Assembly (NCBI GenBank): GCA_937884735.1
Contig: CAKZYI010000486.1
Location: forward strand, 1 to 7,843
Origin: an uncultured Pleurocapsa sp.
GTDB taxonomy: Bacteria > Cyanobacteriota > Cyanobacteriia > Cyanobacteriales > Xenococcaceae
Length of the DNA stretch: 7,843 nucleotides
Direction of reading: 5' to 3'
The translations under genes and the position numbers were made by a program. Positions within the stretch are counted from its first letter, which is position 1; each line of letters begins with the position of its first letter. Of this stretch, positions 1 to 5,701 are shown in pieces. The notes beneath the pieces are model-generated. The model did no database searches. It saw only the letters and a program-made list of their open reading frames with translations, and had not been told where the DNA came from.

Positions 1-879
1 CATTCGTCAATTAATGAACCCGCTAATCTATTGGTACAGTGGGGATGTGAAGTGACTAGATTGCCTGTCAACAAGTACGGTAGGGTCAATCCCTTAGATT
101 TGCAGGCAGCCCTACAAGAAAATACAGTTTTAACTTCAATTATTTATGGACAAAGCGAAGTAGGAACACTCCAACCGATTGAAAGACTGGCGAAAATCGC
201 TAAAGACCATGGCTGCTTATTTCATACTGATGCCGTACAGGTTGCTGGGCGTTTGCCAATTGATGTACAGCAACTAGGAATAGATTTATTGTCCCTTTCT
301 TCCCACAAAATTTACGGTATACAGGGTGCAGGAGCATTGTATATTCGTACAGGAAGCAAACTAGTCCCCCTACTAGGTGGTGGGGGACAAGAAGCCAAGA
401 TGAGGTCGGGAACCCAGGCAGTAGCAACCATCGCTGCTTTGGGGGTGGCAGCTCAATTAGCCGCAGCGGAAATGAAAACCGAAGCTGAACGTTTGCGGGG
501 TTTGCGCGATCGCTTATTTGACCTGCTGGCGGACTATCCTTGTTTGTCTACCACAGGAGATAGACTGTACCGTCTGCCCCATCACGTTAGCTTTATTTTA
601 AGCGATCGCTTTGCGGCAAAAGCTCCAGATATTACAGGAAAAACCATTGTCAGACAGCTAAACTTAGCAGGAATTGGTATCAGCGCGGGTTCTGCTTGTC
701 ATAGTGGAAAACTCAACCCCAGCCCGATTTTATTGGCAATGGGTTATGGGGCGGATGCAGCTAAAAGAGGAATTCGCCTAACCCTGGGTAGGGATACAAC
801 CATAGAAGACATAGACTGGACGGCAGTTGTTTTAAAACAGGTTGTCTGCCGTATGATGCCCTCATTAGTATGTTGCTGA
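1..879 (+). CDS. Cysteine desulfurase, group I (IscS/NifS-like), 5' end cut by window
   Basis: This is a PLP-dependent class V aminotransferase-fold enzyme that takes sulfur from cysteine as a persulfide for Fe-S cluster or thio-cofactor assembly. The frame stays open to base 1; an internal TTG at 31 is not a credible start because family-like sequence (HSSINEPANLL) precedes it, beginning at the His that stacks on PLP. Visible motifs, in order: HTDAVQ (the Asp that contacts the PLP pyridine nitrogen), SSHKIYG with the PLP-binding Lys at 307-309, GGGQE followed by RSGTQ, and SAGSACHSG with the catalytic Cys at 697-699. The form SACxSG indicates group I rather than SufS-type group II. About 290 residues are present, so roughly the first 90-100 of a usual 380-400 are missing. 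The stop TGA is at 877-879, 29 bp from the convergent antiporter gene. Whether it serves housekeeping Fe-S assembly or a specialised role cannot be decided without the left neighbour. Family assignment is very secure. Confidence 0.95.
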   Translation, partial: HSSINEPANLLVQWGCEVTRLPVNKYGRVNPLDLQAALQENTVLTSIIYGQSEVGTLQPIERLAKIAKDHGCLFHTDAVQVAGRLPIDVQQLGIDLLSLSSHKIYGIQGAGALYIRTGSKLVPLLGGGGQEAKMRSGTQAVATIAALGVAAQLAAAEMKTEAERLRGLRDRLFDLLADYPCLSTTGDRLYRLPHHVSFILSDRFAAKAPDITGKTIVRQLNLAGIGISAGSACHSGKLNPSPILLAMGYGADAAKRGIRLTLGRDTTIEDIDWTAVVLKQVVCRMMPSLVCC

Positions 880-908
880 TAACTTGTGTATTGATTTTGT
901 AGAAATTG

Positions 909-2648
909 TCATGAAACCCTTTTTCCAAAAGAATCTCGGACGCTAATATAACGATCTGTGCGAATTGCCTGTATTGCCAAACTAACTTCAAGGTCAATTT
1001 CTCCCAAGGTAGCTAAGATCTGCCTTCCCATTTCCAATGCTGCTTCAAACTCTGGCTGGACTACTTCTGCTGCACCAAGTTTAGTCAAGATATCAATTTC
1101 TTTATCGCTATGGGAACGAGCTACTATGTCAATAGTAGGGTTCATATTTTGGGCTAATTTAAGTAAAATGCGAGTACTAGAAGGATCGGGAAGGGCAATT
1201 GCGATCGCCTTTGCCTTCTCTAGATAGGCTTTTTCTAAAACCAACTCTGAATCTGCATCACCAAAAACATAAGGTATATTATCTTGGCGTAAACCTCGAA
1301 CAGCAGCCTCGCTATTTTCAATTACCAATACCTTATAATTGCGATCGCGCAACACCTTTACTAAGACTTTGCCCACTCTGCCATAACCTGCTACTACAAT
1401 ATGATCGCAGATAGTTTGAGGTGCGGATATACCTTTGTTTTCCTGTCTTTGCTTCAAAAAATTAGCGACGAGGGGAACACTTGCCAACTTGTTTGCTATA
1501 TCTGGGGACAATTTCATCCCCAGGGGTGTAAGTACCAGGGTAATAGCGGTTGTTCCAATTAATAGATCGTACTGGTCTTGACTAATAAAACCTAGTTTCT
1601 CCCCCAAGACAGCCAAAACAAACGAAAATTCTCCAATTTGATTTAGTCCCAGACTACTAATCACCGCAGTTTTGAACGAATAGCCGAACTTCCAAATAAT
1701 CGGAAAGACAATACTCGCTTTACCAATCATTACCAGGGTAACTAAACCAACAATCACTCCTATGTTTTGCCAGAGAGTATCAGGATTGATTAACATTCCA
1801 ATCGAGGCAAAAAACAAACTAGCAAAGGTATCTCGCAGGGGAATCATTTTGGCTAAAGCTTGGTCTGCATAATCAATTTCAGCAATAGTTAGTCCTGCCA
1901 CAAACGCGCCCATTTCAATCGATAAACCCAAGTTAGCCGTAATCAATGCTATACCCAAGCACAAGGCAATTACCGTGAGTAAAAATAACTCACTGTTCTC
2001 AGTTTTTGCCACAGTAGTCATGATCCGAGGAATAACCCAATATCCTGCTGCGATCGCACTAACAAAAAATAGTACGGCTTTTATGATTGCTGCAACCAAT
2101 GCTGGTAGCAAATTATCTGGTTGATTTAGGGCTGGCAATACAGCCAACATTAATCCCAAAGCCAAGTCTTGAGCGATTAAAATCGCCAGCATAATTTGAC
2201 CGTGGATAGTACTTACTTCTCCCCTTTCGGTTAATGTTTTTAAGACTACGGCAGTAGAAGAAAGAGATAAAACTGCCCCCATAAAGATTCCTTCTACGGA
2301 AGATTGCACCCAACCTAATGAGGTCGTAAACAATGCCACCAAAGCAATAGTAAAGCCAATTTGCAACAGGCTACCTTTAATGGCAATTTCTTTGACTCGT
2401 TTCAATTCAGCCAACGAAAACTCCACACCCAAAGCAAACAGCAAAAAGGCAACGCCGATTTCTGCCAGAGACTTAATTTCTTCTATTTGGTTAATTTGAC
2501 CTAATCCAAAAGGACCAATTAAAAGACCTGCAACCAGATAACCTAGTAACACAGGCTGGCGCAAACGATGGGCTAAAAACCCAGCGATCGCTGATGAACT
2601 CAATACAGTCGTGATATCAAAAACAAAGGTGTGATTTTCTCCTGCCAT
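909..2648 (-). CDS. CPA2 cation:proton antiporter with TrkA-N (RCK) domain, KefB/KefC-like
   Basis: A 579-residue inner-membrane antiporter that exchanges K+ or Na+ for H+. Residues 1 to about 380 are a hydrophobic Na+/H+-exchanger domain of about 12 helices, including LGYLVAGLLIGP (35-46), FALGVEFS (71-78), LSLSSTAVVLKTL (127-139) and the ion-site pair Gln160-Asp161 in ILIAQDLALG. In CPA2 a single Asp preceded by Gln is typical of electroneutral Kef-like K+/H+ exchange, whereas NhaA/NapA carry Asp-Asp; a K+ preference is therefore an inference. Residues 415-530 form a Rossmann TrkA-N domain with GYGRVG (421-426), VIE (442-444) and FGDAD (462-466), expected to bind NAD(H) or another nucleotide and gate transport. 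Only about 50 residues follow, too few for a full RCK_C domain. The start is ATG (CAT at 2646-2648), beginning MAGENHTF; no clear Shine-Dalgarno precedes it. It diverges from the stress-protein gene across about 120 bp, consistent with ion or pH homeostasis under stress. The substrate is unproven. Confidence 0.93.
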   Translation of the reverse strand: MAGENHTFVFDITTVLSSSAIAGFLAHRLRQPVLLGYLVAGLLIGPFGLGQINQIEEIKSLAEIGVAFLLFALGVEFSLAELKRVKEIAIKGSLLQIGFTIALVALFTTSLGWVQSSVEGIFMGAVLSLSSTAVVLKTLTERGEVSTIHGQIMLAILIAQDLALGLMLAVLPALNQPDNLLPALVAAIIKAVLFFVSAIAAGYWVIPRIMTTVAKTENSELFLLTVIALCLGIALITANLGLSIEMGAFVAGLTIAEIDYADQALAKMIPLRDTFASLFFASIGMLINPDTLWQNIGVIVGLVTLVMIGKASIVFPIIWKFGYSFKTAVISSLGLNQIGEFSFVLAVLGEKLGFISQDQYDLLIGTTAITLVLTPLGMKLSPDIANKLASVPLVANFLKQRQENKGISAPQTICDHIVVAGYGRVGKVLVKVLRDRNYKVLVIENSEAAVRGLRQDNIPYVFGDADSELVLEKAYLEKAKAIAIALPDPSSTRILLKLAQNMNPTIDIVARSHSDKEIDILTKLGAAEVVQPEFEAALEMGRQILATLGEIDLEVSLAIQAIRTDRYISVRDSFGKRVS

Positions 2649-2757
2649 ACAATTTTAATTGAGTACTTAAGCAATTAGATAGGGTTTACTAGTTGAAATT
2701 TAACTGTTCCTCACAATTTCCTCAAATTATTGATCTAAAAATAACTTAATTAATTTC

Positions 2758-2763
2758 AAGGTG
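2758..2763 (+). promoter_or_regulatory. Shine-Dalgarno-like AAGGTG deciding the start of the universal stress gene
   Basis: AAGGTG lies six bases before the GTG at 2770. The alternative in-frame GTG at 2761 is part of this same element, so it has no ribosome site of its own. This favours 2770 as the true start, which gives the N-terminus MLNKILVAID usual for the family. Confidence 0.55.
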
Positions 2764-2769
2764 TTTTCT

Positions 2770-3342
2770 GTGCTTAATAAAATCCTTGTGGCAATTGATA
2801 ATTCTACAAGAGGCAGGTCTGTTTTTAATACAGCAATATCTCTGGCAAAAACTATGGATGCAAGTTTAATGTTACTCCATGTGTTGTCTGAAGAAGACCC
2901 TGATTATCCAGTCTTACCGACTTATGCCTATTATTCGGTTTTAAAGGGCATTGATAGCAATATGCTTCAGGAGAAATTTGCTGAATATGAAGAGAATGAA
3001 ATTAAGTTCTTGCAAAATCTTACCCAAAAAGCGATCGATCAAGGAATTCGCGCAGAGTGTATTCAATTGAGCGGTATCCCAGGATGGGAAATTTGCGAAT
3101 TGGCAAATACTTGGTCAGCAGATTTGATTGTAGTTGGTAGTCGCGGACTTAGGGGCTTAAAGGAGATGTTTCTTGGTAGTGTTAGTAATTATGTTACTCA
3201 CCACTCTCCTTGCTCTGTTTTCATTGTCCGCACTGAAGACGATTTAAAGAATTCTTCGACCGATTTGTATAGTGAAGCCGAAGCTGACCCCAAAGCCGAA
3301 TTTGAAGTCCTACAAAAACAAAAATCAACAGTAAAATATTAA
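2770..3342 (+). CDS. Universal stress protein (UspA family, ATP-binding type)
   Basis: A cytoplasmic Usp-fold protein, 190 residues from GTG 2770; a start at GTG 2761 would add three residues. It begins NKILVAIDNS, the typical first strand with the nucleotide-contacting Asp. It ends the domain with VVGSRG, nine residues, then GS: the G-2x-G-9x-G(S/T) ATP-binding signature, first Gly codon at 3136-3138, followed by SPCSVFIVR. It therefore belongs to the ATP-binding (MJ0577-like) subgroup, which acts in stress survival and signalling, usually as a dimer. Between strand 2 and helix 2 there is a Tyr/Pro-rich insertion (DPDYPVLPTYAYYSV), and after the fold an acidic polar tail of about 30 residues containing EAEADPKAEFE, which looks disordered. 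It is transcribed away from the antiporter gene, so the two may share a regulatory region, although I could not fix promoters. A long hairpin follows the stop. Family very secure; specific role unknown. Confidence 0.93.
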   Translation: MLNKILVAIDNSTRGRSVFNTAISLAKTMDASLMLLHVLSEEDPDYPVLPTYAYYSVLKGIDSNMLQEKFAEYEENEIKFLQNLTQKAIDQGIRAECIQLSGIPGWEICELANTWSADLIVVGSRGLRGLKEMFLGSVSNYVTHHSPCSVFIVRTEDDLKNSSTDLYSEAEADPKAEFEVLQKQKSTVKY

Positions 3343-3352
3343 ATCTAAACTA

Positions 3353-3392
3353 TTAGGGAGCTGTAAACCGACTTGGTTTTACGGCTCCCTAA
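3353..3392. terminator. Long hairpin after the universal stress gene (terminator-like, no T-tract)
   Basis: The left arm (3353-3369, starting TTAGGGAGC) pairs with the right arm (3375-3392, ending GCTCCCTAA) around a five-base loop GACTT. There is one G-T pair and one single-base bulge over about 17 pairs. It starts 10 bases after the stop of the stress gene. Neither side carries a run of T, so it may act as an RNA 3'-end stabiliser, a Rho-independent stop of weak type, or a dispersed palindromic repeat. The structure is certain; its function is inferred. Confidence 0.55.
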
Positions 3393-3510
3393 ATCATTTA
3401 AGCTATTAGTTACTTAAACTGCACATTATCTAATTGCTTGGAAAACAGTTAGCCTCTCTCTCCGTCAGCCATAACAAGCAAATTAAATGCGTAACAGCTT
3501 ATTGCATCCA

Positions 3511-3548
3511 TAAAAAAGGACTATCAACAGTTAACTATTAACTGCTGA
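3511..3548 (-). terminator. Intrinsic terminator of the Pmp3/YqaE gene
   Basis: On the minus strand, just past the TAA at 3552-3554, CAGTTAA (3528-3534) and TTAACTG (3538-3544) form a perfect 7-bp stem with loop 3535-3537. It can be extended across one mismatch by three more pairs (3524-3526 with 3546-3548). Reading leftwards it is followed, after six bases, by a run of six T (complement of the A run at 3512-3517). Position and polarity fit termination of the minus-strand gene. Confidence 0.6.
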
Positions 3549-3551
3549 CCA

Positions 3552-3728
3552 TTATACGTTTGCTTGTTCTGATTTTTTAGAAATAATCCAAAGGGCATGA
3601 ATAACACCAGGAAGCCAGCCCAGTAGGGTCAATAAAATATTGATTACTAGTGCTTGGCTAATTCCCATGTTCATAAAAACTCCCAGGGGAGGAAGCAATA
3701 TTGATGCGATGATATTAACGATTCCCAT
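3552..3728 (-). CDS. YqaE/Pmp3 family small membrane protein, 58 aa
   Basis: This short gene encodes a hydrophobic two-helix proteolipid. From ATG (CAT at 3726-3728) it reads MGIVNIIASILLPPLG at the N-terminus, and later LLTLLGWLPGVIHALWII, ending SKKSEQANV. The ILLPPLGVF block (10-18) and the LLTLLGW-PG-IHALWII block (32-49) are the family signature (UPF0057), and 58 residues is a usual length. Known relatives are yeast Pmp3 and plant RCI2/LTI6, which affect membrane potential and Na+/K+ tolerance and respond to cold or salt, and bacterial YqaE. Function here is inferred from those. It stands alone: convergent with the universal stress gene across 209 bp and divergent from the YvlD-like gene across 405 bp. 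It has its own terminator, and repeated ATATCTTCTAT boxes lie upstream. Ribosome site is weak (AGG about nine bases before ATG). Family assignment is secure from the two signature blocks. Confidence 0.93.
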   Translation of the reverse strand: MGIVNIIASILLPPLGVFMNMGISQALVINILLTLLGWLPGVIHALWIISKKSEQANV

Positions 3729-3742
3729 TATTTTATACCTAT

Positions 3743-3794
3743 ATATCTTCTATTGGCTTTCATTCTATTAATCAGAAAACCAAATATCTTCTAT
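3743..3794 (-). repeat. Direct repeat pair ATATCTTCTAT upstream of the Pmp3 gene
   Basis: Two exact 11-bp copies, at 3743-3753 and 3784-3794, are 41 bp apart start to start, close to four helical turns. A related palindrome, AAGATAA-TT-TTATCTT, follows at 3802-3817. Read in the direction of the Pmp3 gene they are ATAGAAGATAT, ending 14 and 55 bp before its ATG. Candidate regulator-binding sites; in DNA this AT-rich, chance repeats are possible. Confidence 0.4.
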
Positions 3795-4117
3795 CCTTAG
3801 AAAGATAATTTTATCTTGTTAAATATAAATAATTGAGTCATATTGTAGCAATTAATATAGCAATCCTATCGGAGTTGTGAAAAACATTAGTCTTAAATGT
3901 CATTCGTTATCAGTCTTTTATTATTAGTAGTTGTTTTCATAAATAATTTATACATGCTATATAAACAGCAATTATTACTTATTTATTAAAATTATTAGAA
4001 TTATTAAAAAGTAATCTATATCTTTTGCTAGAGGTATCAAAACAACTGAATATCTAACATCAATATGAATATACAGTAGTGGTTGTTCGCTACATTATCG
4101 TTTGATACAGAAAATTC

Positions 4118-4122
4118 AGGAG
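4118..4122 (+). promoter_or_regulatory. Shine-Dalgarno AGGAG deciding the start of the YvlD-like gene
   Basis: AGGAG lies 11 bases before ATG 4134. The reading frame is open further upstream to a TTG at 4083, but that stretch is polar, unlike the family, and has no ribosome site. The start at 4134 gives the expected N-terminus at a transmembrane helix. Confidence 0.6.
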
Positions 4123-4133
4123 TTAATAAATTT

Positions 4134-4496
4134 ATGTTAGGTTCACTCTTATCTGTTCTAGCAACTGCTTTGAGTCTTTTAGTAGTTGATATTATTTTCC
4201 CAGGTGTAAGTTTGGCAAATTTCCCTGCTGCATTAATAGCTGGTGCCAGTATTGGTGTAGTTAACGCAGGAATTAAGCCAGTATTGTCCTTATTATCTTT
4301 GCCTCTTAATATTGTTACTTTGGGAGGATTTTCACTAATCATTAATGGCTTGTGCTTTTGGTTGGCTTCTCTGTTTGTTCCAGGATTTAAAGTAGCAGGA
4401 TTAATCGCATTTATAGTTGCGCCCATTATCTTGTCTTTTGTTAATACTCTAATCAACAAATACTTTGGTGAGAAGTTTTCTACTATCAATCAATAG
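4134..4496 (+). CDS. YvlD-like four-helix membrane protein (phage holin family 4 superfamily)
   Basis: A 120-residue integral membrane protein with about four transmembrane helices: residues 4-24, 30-50, 58-82 and 86-108. Conserved blocks are NAGIKPVLSLLSLPLNIVTLG (44-64, with Asn44, Lys48-Pro49, Pro57 and Thr62-Leu63-Gly64), the INGLCFWLAS stretch (70-79) and PGFKVAGL (83-90). These match the family PF04020, named after a mycobacteriophage holin but spread through ordinary bacterial chromosomes. B. subtilis YvlD is a member and sits in an envelope-stress operon. There are no phage genes nearby, so a holin role in lysis is unlikely; an envelope-stress role is the better inference. The start is chosen from AGGAG 11 bases upstream. 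A 14-bp perfect inverted repeat begins 22 bases after its stop, and the stress operon follows in the same direction 200 bp later. Confidence 0.9.
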   Translation: MLGSLLSVLATALSLLVVDIIFPGVSLANFPAALIAGASIGVVNAGIKPVLSLLSLPLNIVTLGGFSLIINGLCFWLASLFVPGFKVAGLIAFIVAPIILSFVNTLINKYFGEKFSTINQ

Positions 4497-4517
4497 TAAA
4501 CAAATTGATGAGTAGTT

Positions 4518-4568
4518 AATTTATCTATCTAAAGACCAATGGCTAATGAAGCTATAGATAGATAAATT
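4518..4568. repeat. Perfect 14-bp inverted repeat with 23-base loop
   Basis: AATTTATCTATCTA (4518-4531) is exactly complementary to TAGATAGATAAATT (4555-4568). It lies just after the YvlD-like gene. The stem is AT-only apart from three G-C-type pairs, the loop is long, and only CTTTC follows, so it is a poor intrinsic terminator. An operator for a dimeric repressor, or a 3'-end RNA structure, is equally possible. Confidence 0.45.
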
Positions 4569-4628
4569 CTTTCAAGAAACTCTAGATAATAAAAACAGCA
4601 AGTAAAAAATTTATTAGCAACAAGAGTA

Positions 4629-4659
4629 GGTACGAGCAAGTCCAAACAAAGCTCGTACC
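4629..4659. promoter_or_regulatory. Perfect 9-bp inverted repeat upstream of the AvaK/YsnF operon
   Basis: GGTACGAGC (4629-4637) pairs with GCTCGTACC (4651-4659) around a 13-base loop, AAGTCCAAACAAA. It ends 37 bases before the ATG at 4697. Six of the nine pairs are G-C in an otherwise AT-rich spacer, so it stands out. It could be a leader RNA hairpin or a protein-binding palindrome; with no T run after it, a terminator is unlikely. Confidence 0.45.
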
Positions 4660-4683
4660 GATATTAAGTGCAAATTCAATTAA

Positions 4684-4688
4684 AGGAG
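4684..4688 (+). promoter_or_regulatory. Strong Shine-Dalgarno of the AvaK/YsnF gene
   Basis: AGGAG (within TAAAGGAGAT) lies eight bases before ATG 4697. It is the best ribosome site in the window, suggesting that the first gene of this operon is translated strongly. Confidence 0.75.
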
Positions 4689-4696
4689 ATTATATA

Positions 4697-5674
4697 ATGG
4701 TTGTTAACCAATACAAAAGAGCTGCTGGACTATATTACAGCCGTGATGAGGCAGAAGCAGCAGTACGCGCTCTCAAAGATGCAGGTTATGACATGGATCG
4801 AGTGTCCGTCATTGCTAAAGATGCAGACAAAGTTGCAGGACATGATGCAACAAAAGAAGTAGGAAACAAGGCGGATGAAGGTGCTGCTACAGGTGCATTG
4901 ACTGGTGGTGCATTGGGTGGTATTACAGGTTTGCTAGTTGGTCTAGGTGCATTAGCTATTCCTGGCATTGGTCCTATTCTTTTGGCTGGTGCAGAAGCAA
5001 CTGCGATCGCAACCACCGTAGCTGGTGCGGGTATCGGTGCTGCGGCTGGTGGTTTAATTGGTGCCTTGATTGGTTTGGGCATCCCTGAAGAGAAGGCTAA
5101 AATTTATAGCGATCGTGTTGGTCGTGGTAGTTTTCTTGTAATGGTCACAGGAACAGCATACGAGATAGACCGTGCGGCAACTATTATGCGTCAGCATGGT
5201 GTAGAAGAGTTCGATATCTATGACATGCCAGGAACAACGCCTACTACCGTAAATGATGTAGACGAAGATATTAGAACTAGAACCGATCTTGCTGACAACG
5301 ATAAGATCAGACTATATGAAGAACGTTTAATGGTAAACAAGCAGCGTGAAAAAGCTGGAGAAGTTGCTATTGGTAAGCGTGTAGAAACAGAAACTGCTGA
5401 AGTAGCTGTACCTGTTGAAAGAGAGCGTATTGTAATTGAACGCACAGATGCGGTCACAGGAACAGCCGTTAGCCCTGGTACGACTAGTTTTGCAGATACA
5501 GAAGTAGTCCGTGTAGAAGCTTACGAAGAAACCGCAGATATTGAAAAGCAAGCTTTTGTACGTGAAGAAGTTAGCGTACGCAAAGAAGTAGAGCGTGACA
5601 CTGTAGAAGCCAGAAAAACAGTACGTCGCGAAGAACTTGAAGTAGAAGCAGAAGGCGACGTAATCGAACGATAA
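4697..5674 (+). CDS. YsnF/AvaK-type general stress protein (YflT-like N-terminus plus DUF2382)
   Basis: A 325-residue two-part protein. Residues 8-50 (YKRAAGLYYSRDEAEAAVRA, then VSVIAKDADKV) resemble the YflT/general stress 17M domain. Residues 61-130 are two long Gly/Ala-rich hydrophobic stretches that look like glycine-zipper membrane segments, split by PGIGP. Residues 142-176 return to a soluble fold (GSFLVMVTGTAYEIDRA, EEFDIYDMPG). After an acidic linker (185-203), residues 204-316 are a DUF2382 (YsnF/AvaK) domain: IRLYEERLMV, then charged blocks with VPVERERIVIER, VREEVSVRKEV and TVRREELEVE. DUF2382 proteins include AvaK, an akinete marker of Anabaena variabilis, and B. subtilis general-stress YsnF; their biochemical role is not established. 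It begins a likely operon: strong ribosome site, 27 bp to the SDR gene, and a leader hairpin upstream. Membrane association is inferred from the Gly/Ala segments. Family assignment is secure, function unknown. Confidence 0.9.
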   Translation: MVVNQYKRAAGLYYSRDEAEAAVRALKDAGYDMDRVSVIAKDADKVAGHDATKEVGNKADEGAATGALTGGALGGITGLLVGLGALAIPGIGPILLAGAEATAIATTVAGAGIGAAAGGLIGALIGLGIPEEKAKIYSDRVGRGSFLVMVTGTAYEIDRAATIMRQHGVEEFDIYDMPGTTPTTVNDVDEDIRTRTDLADNDKIRLYEERLMVNKQREKAGEVAIGKRVETETAEVAVPVERERIVIERTDAVTGTAVSPGTTSFADTEVVRVEAYEETADIEKQAFVREEVSVRKEVERDTVEARKTVRREELEVEAEGDVIER

Positions 5675-5701
5675 ACATAGAAGAAGAACGCAGACATAAG
5701 T

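Larger units (their letters stand above)
3729..4133. other. AT-rich divergent intergenic region (405 bp)
   Basis: It separates the Pmp3/YqaE gene (-) from the YvlD-like gene (+). It holds two copies of ATATCTTCTAT (3743-3753 and 3784-3794), a palindrome AAGATAA-TT-TTATCTT (3802-3817), and low-complexity A/T runs around 3980-4010 with ATTATTA units. A 30-codon hydrophobic frame at 3897-3989 lacks a good ribosome site and is not called. Both flanking promoters should be here, but no -35/-10 pair stood out enough to annotate. Confidence 0.6.

Noticed and set aside
31..33. TTG as the real start of the cysteine desulfurase
   Set aside because: Family-like sequence with the PLP-stacking His continues upstream to base 1, and the N-terminal third of the enzyme would be missing.
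880..908. Terminator between the convergent desulfurase and antiporter genes
   Set aside because: The 29-bp gap shows no stem-loop or T run of note on either strand.
958..1414. Two plus-strand frames over the antiporter 3' part
   Set aside because: They lie opposite the well-supported TrkA-N domain and show no recognisable protein features.
2649..2769. Defined sigma70-type promoters for the divergent antiporter and stress genes
   Set aside because: Several TTGAAA- or TATAAT-like hexamers occur, but none are paired at suitable spacing; in AT-rich DNA single hexamers carry no weight.
3897..3989. 30-codon hydrophobic frame starting MSFVISLLLL (+ strand)
   Set aside because: It has no Shine-Dalgarno at proper distance, lies in very AT-rich DNA where Leu/Ile-rich frames arise by chance, and resembles no family I know. 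Kept only as a possibility for small-protein surveys.
4037..4489. 150-codon open frame on the minus strand
   Set aside because: It is an antisense shadow of the YvlD-like gene; its translation shows no family feature and the plus-strand frame has clear signature blocks.
4134..4496. Phage holin, hence a prophage remnant
   Set aside because: The family name is historical. No integrase, terminase, endolysin or other phage gene is nearby, and YvlD-like members are ordinary chromosomal genes.
4786..5082. Pro/Ala-rich minus-strand frame
   Set aside because: It mirrors the Gly/Ala-rich segment of the AvaK/YsnF gene, whose codons read as Pro/Ala on the other strand.
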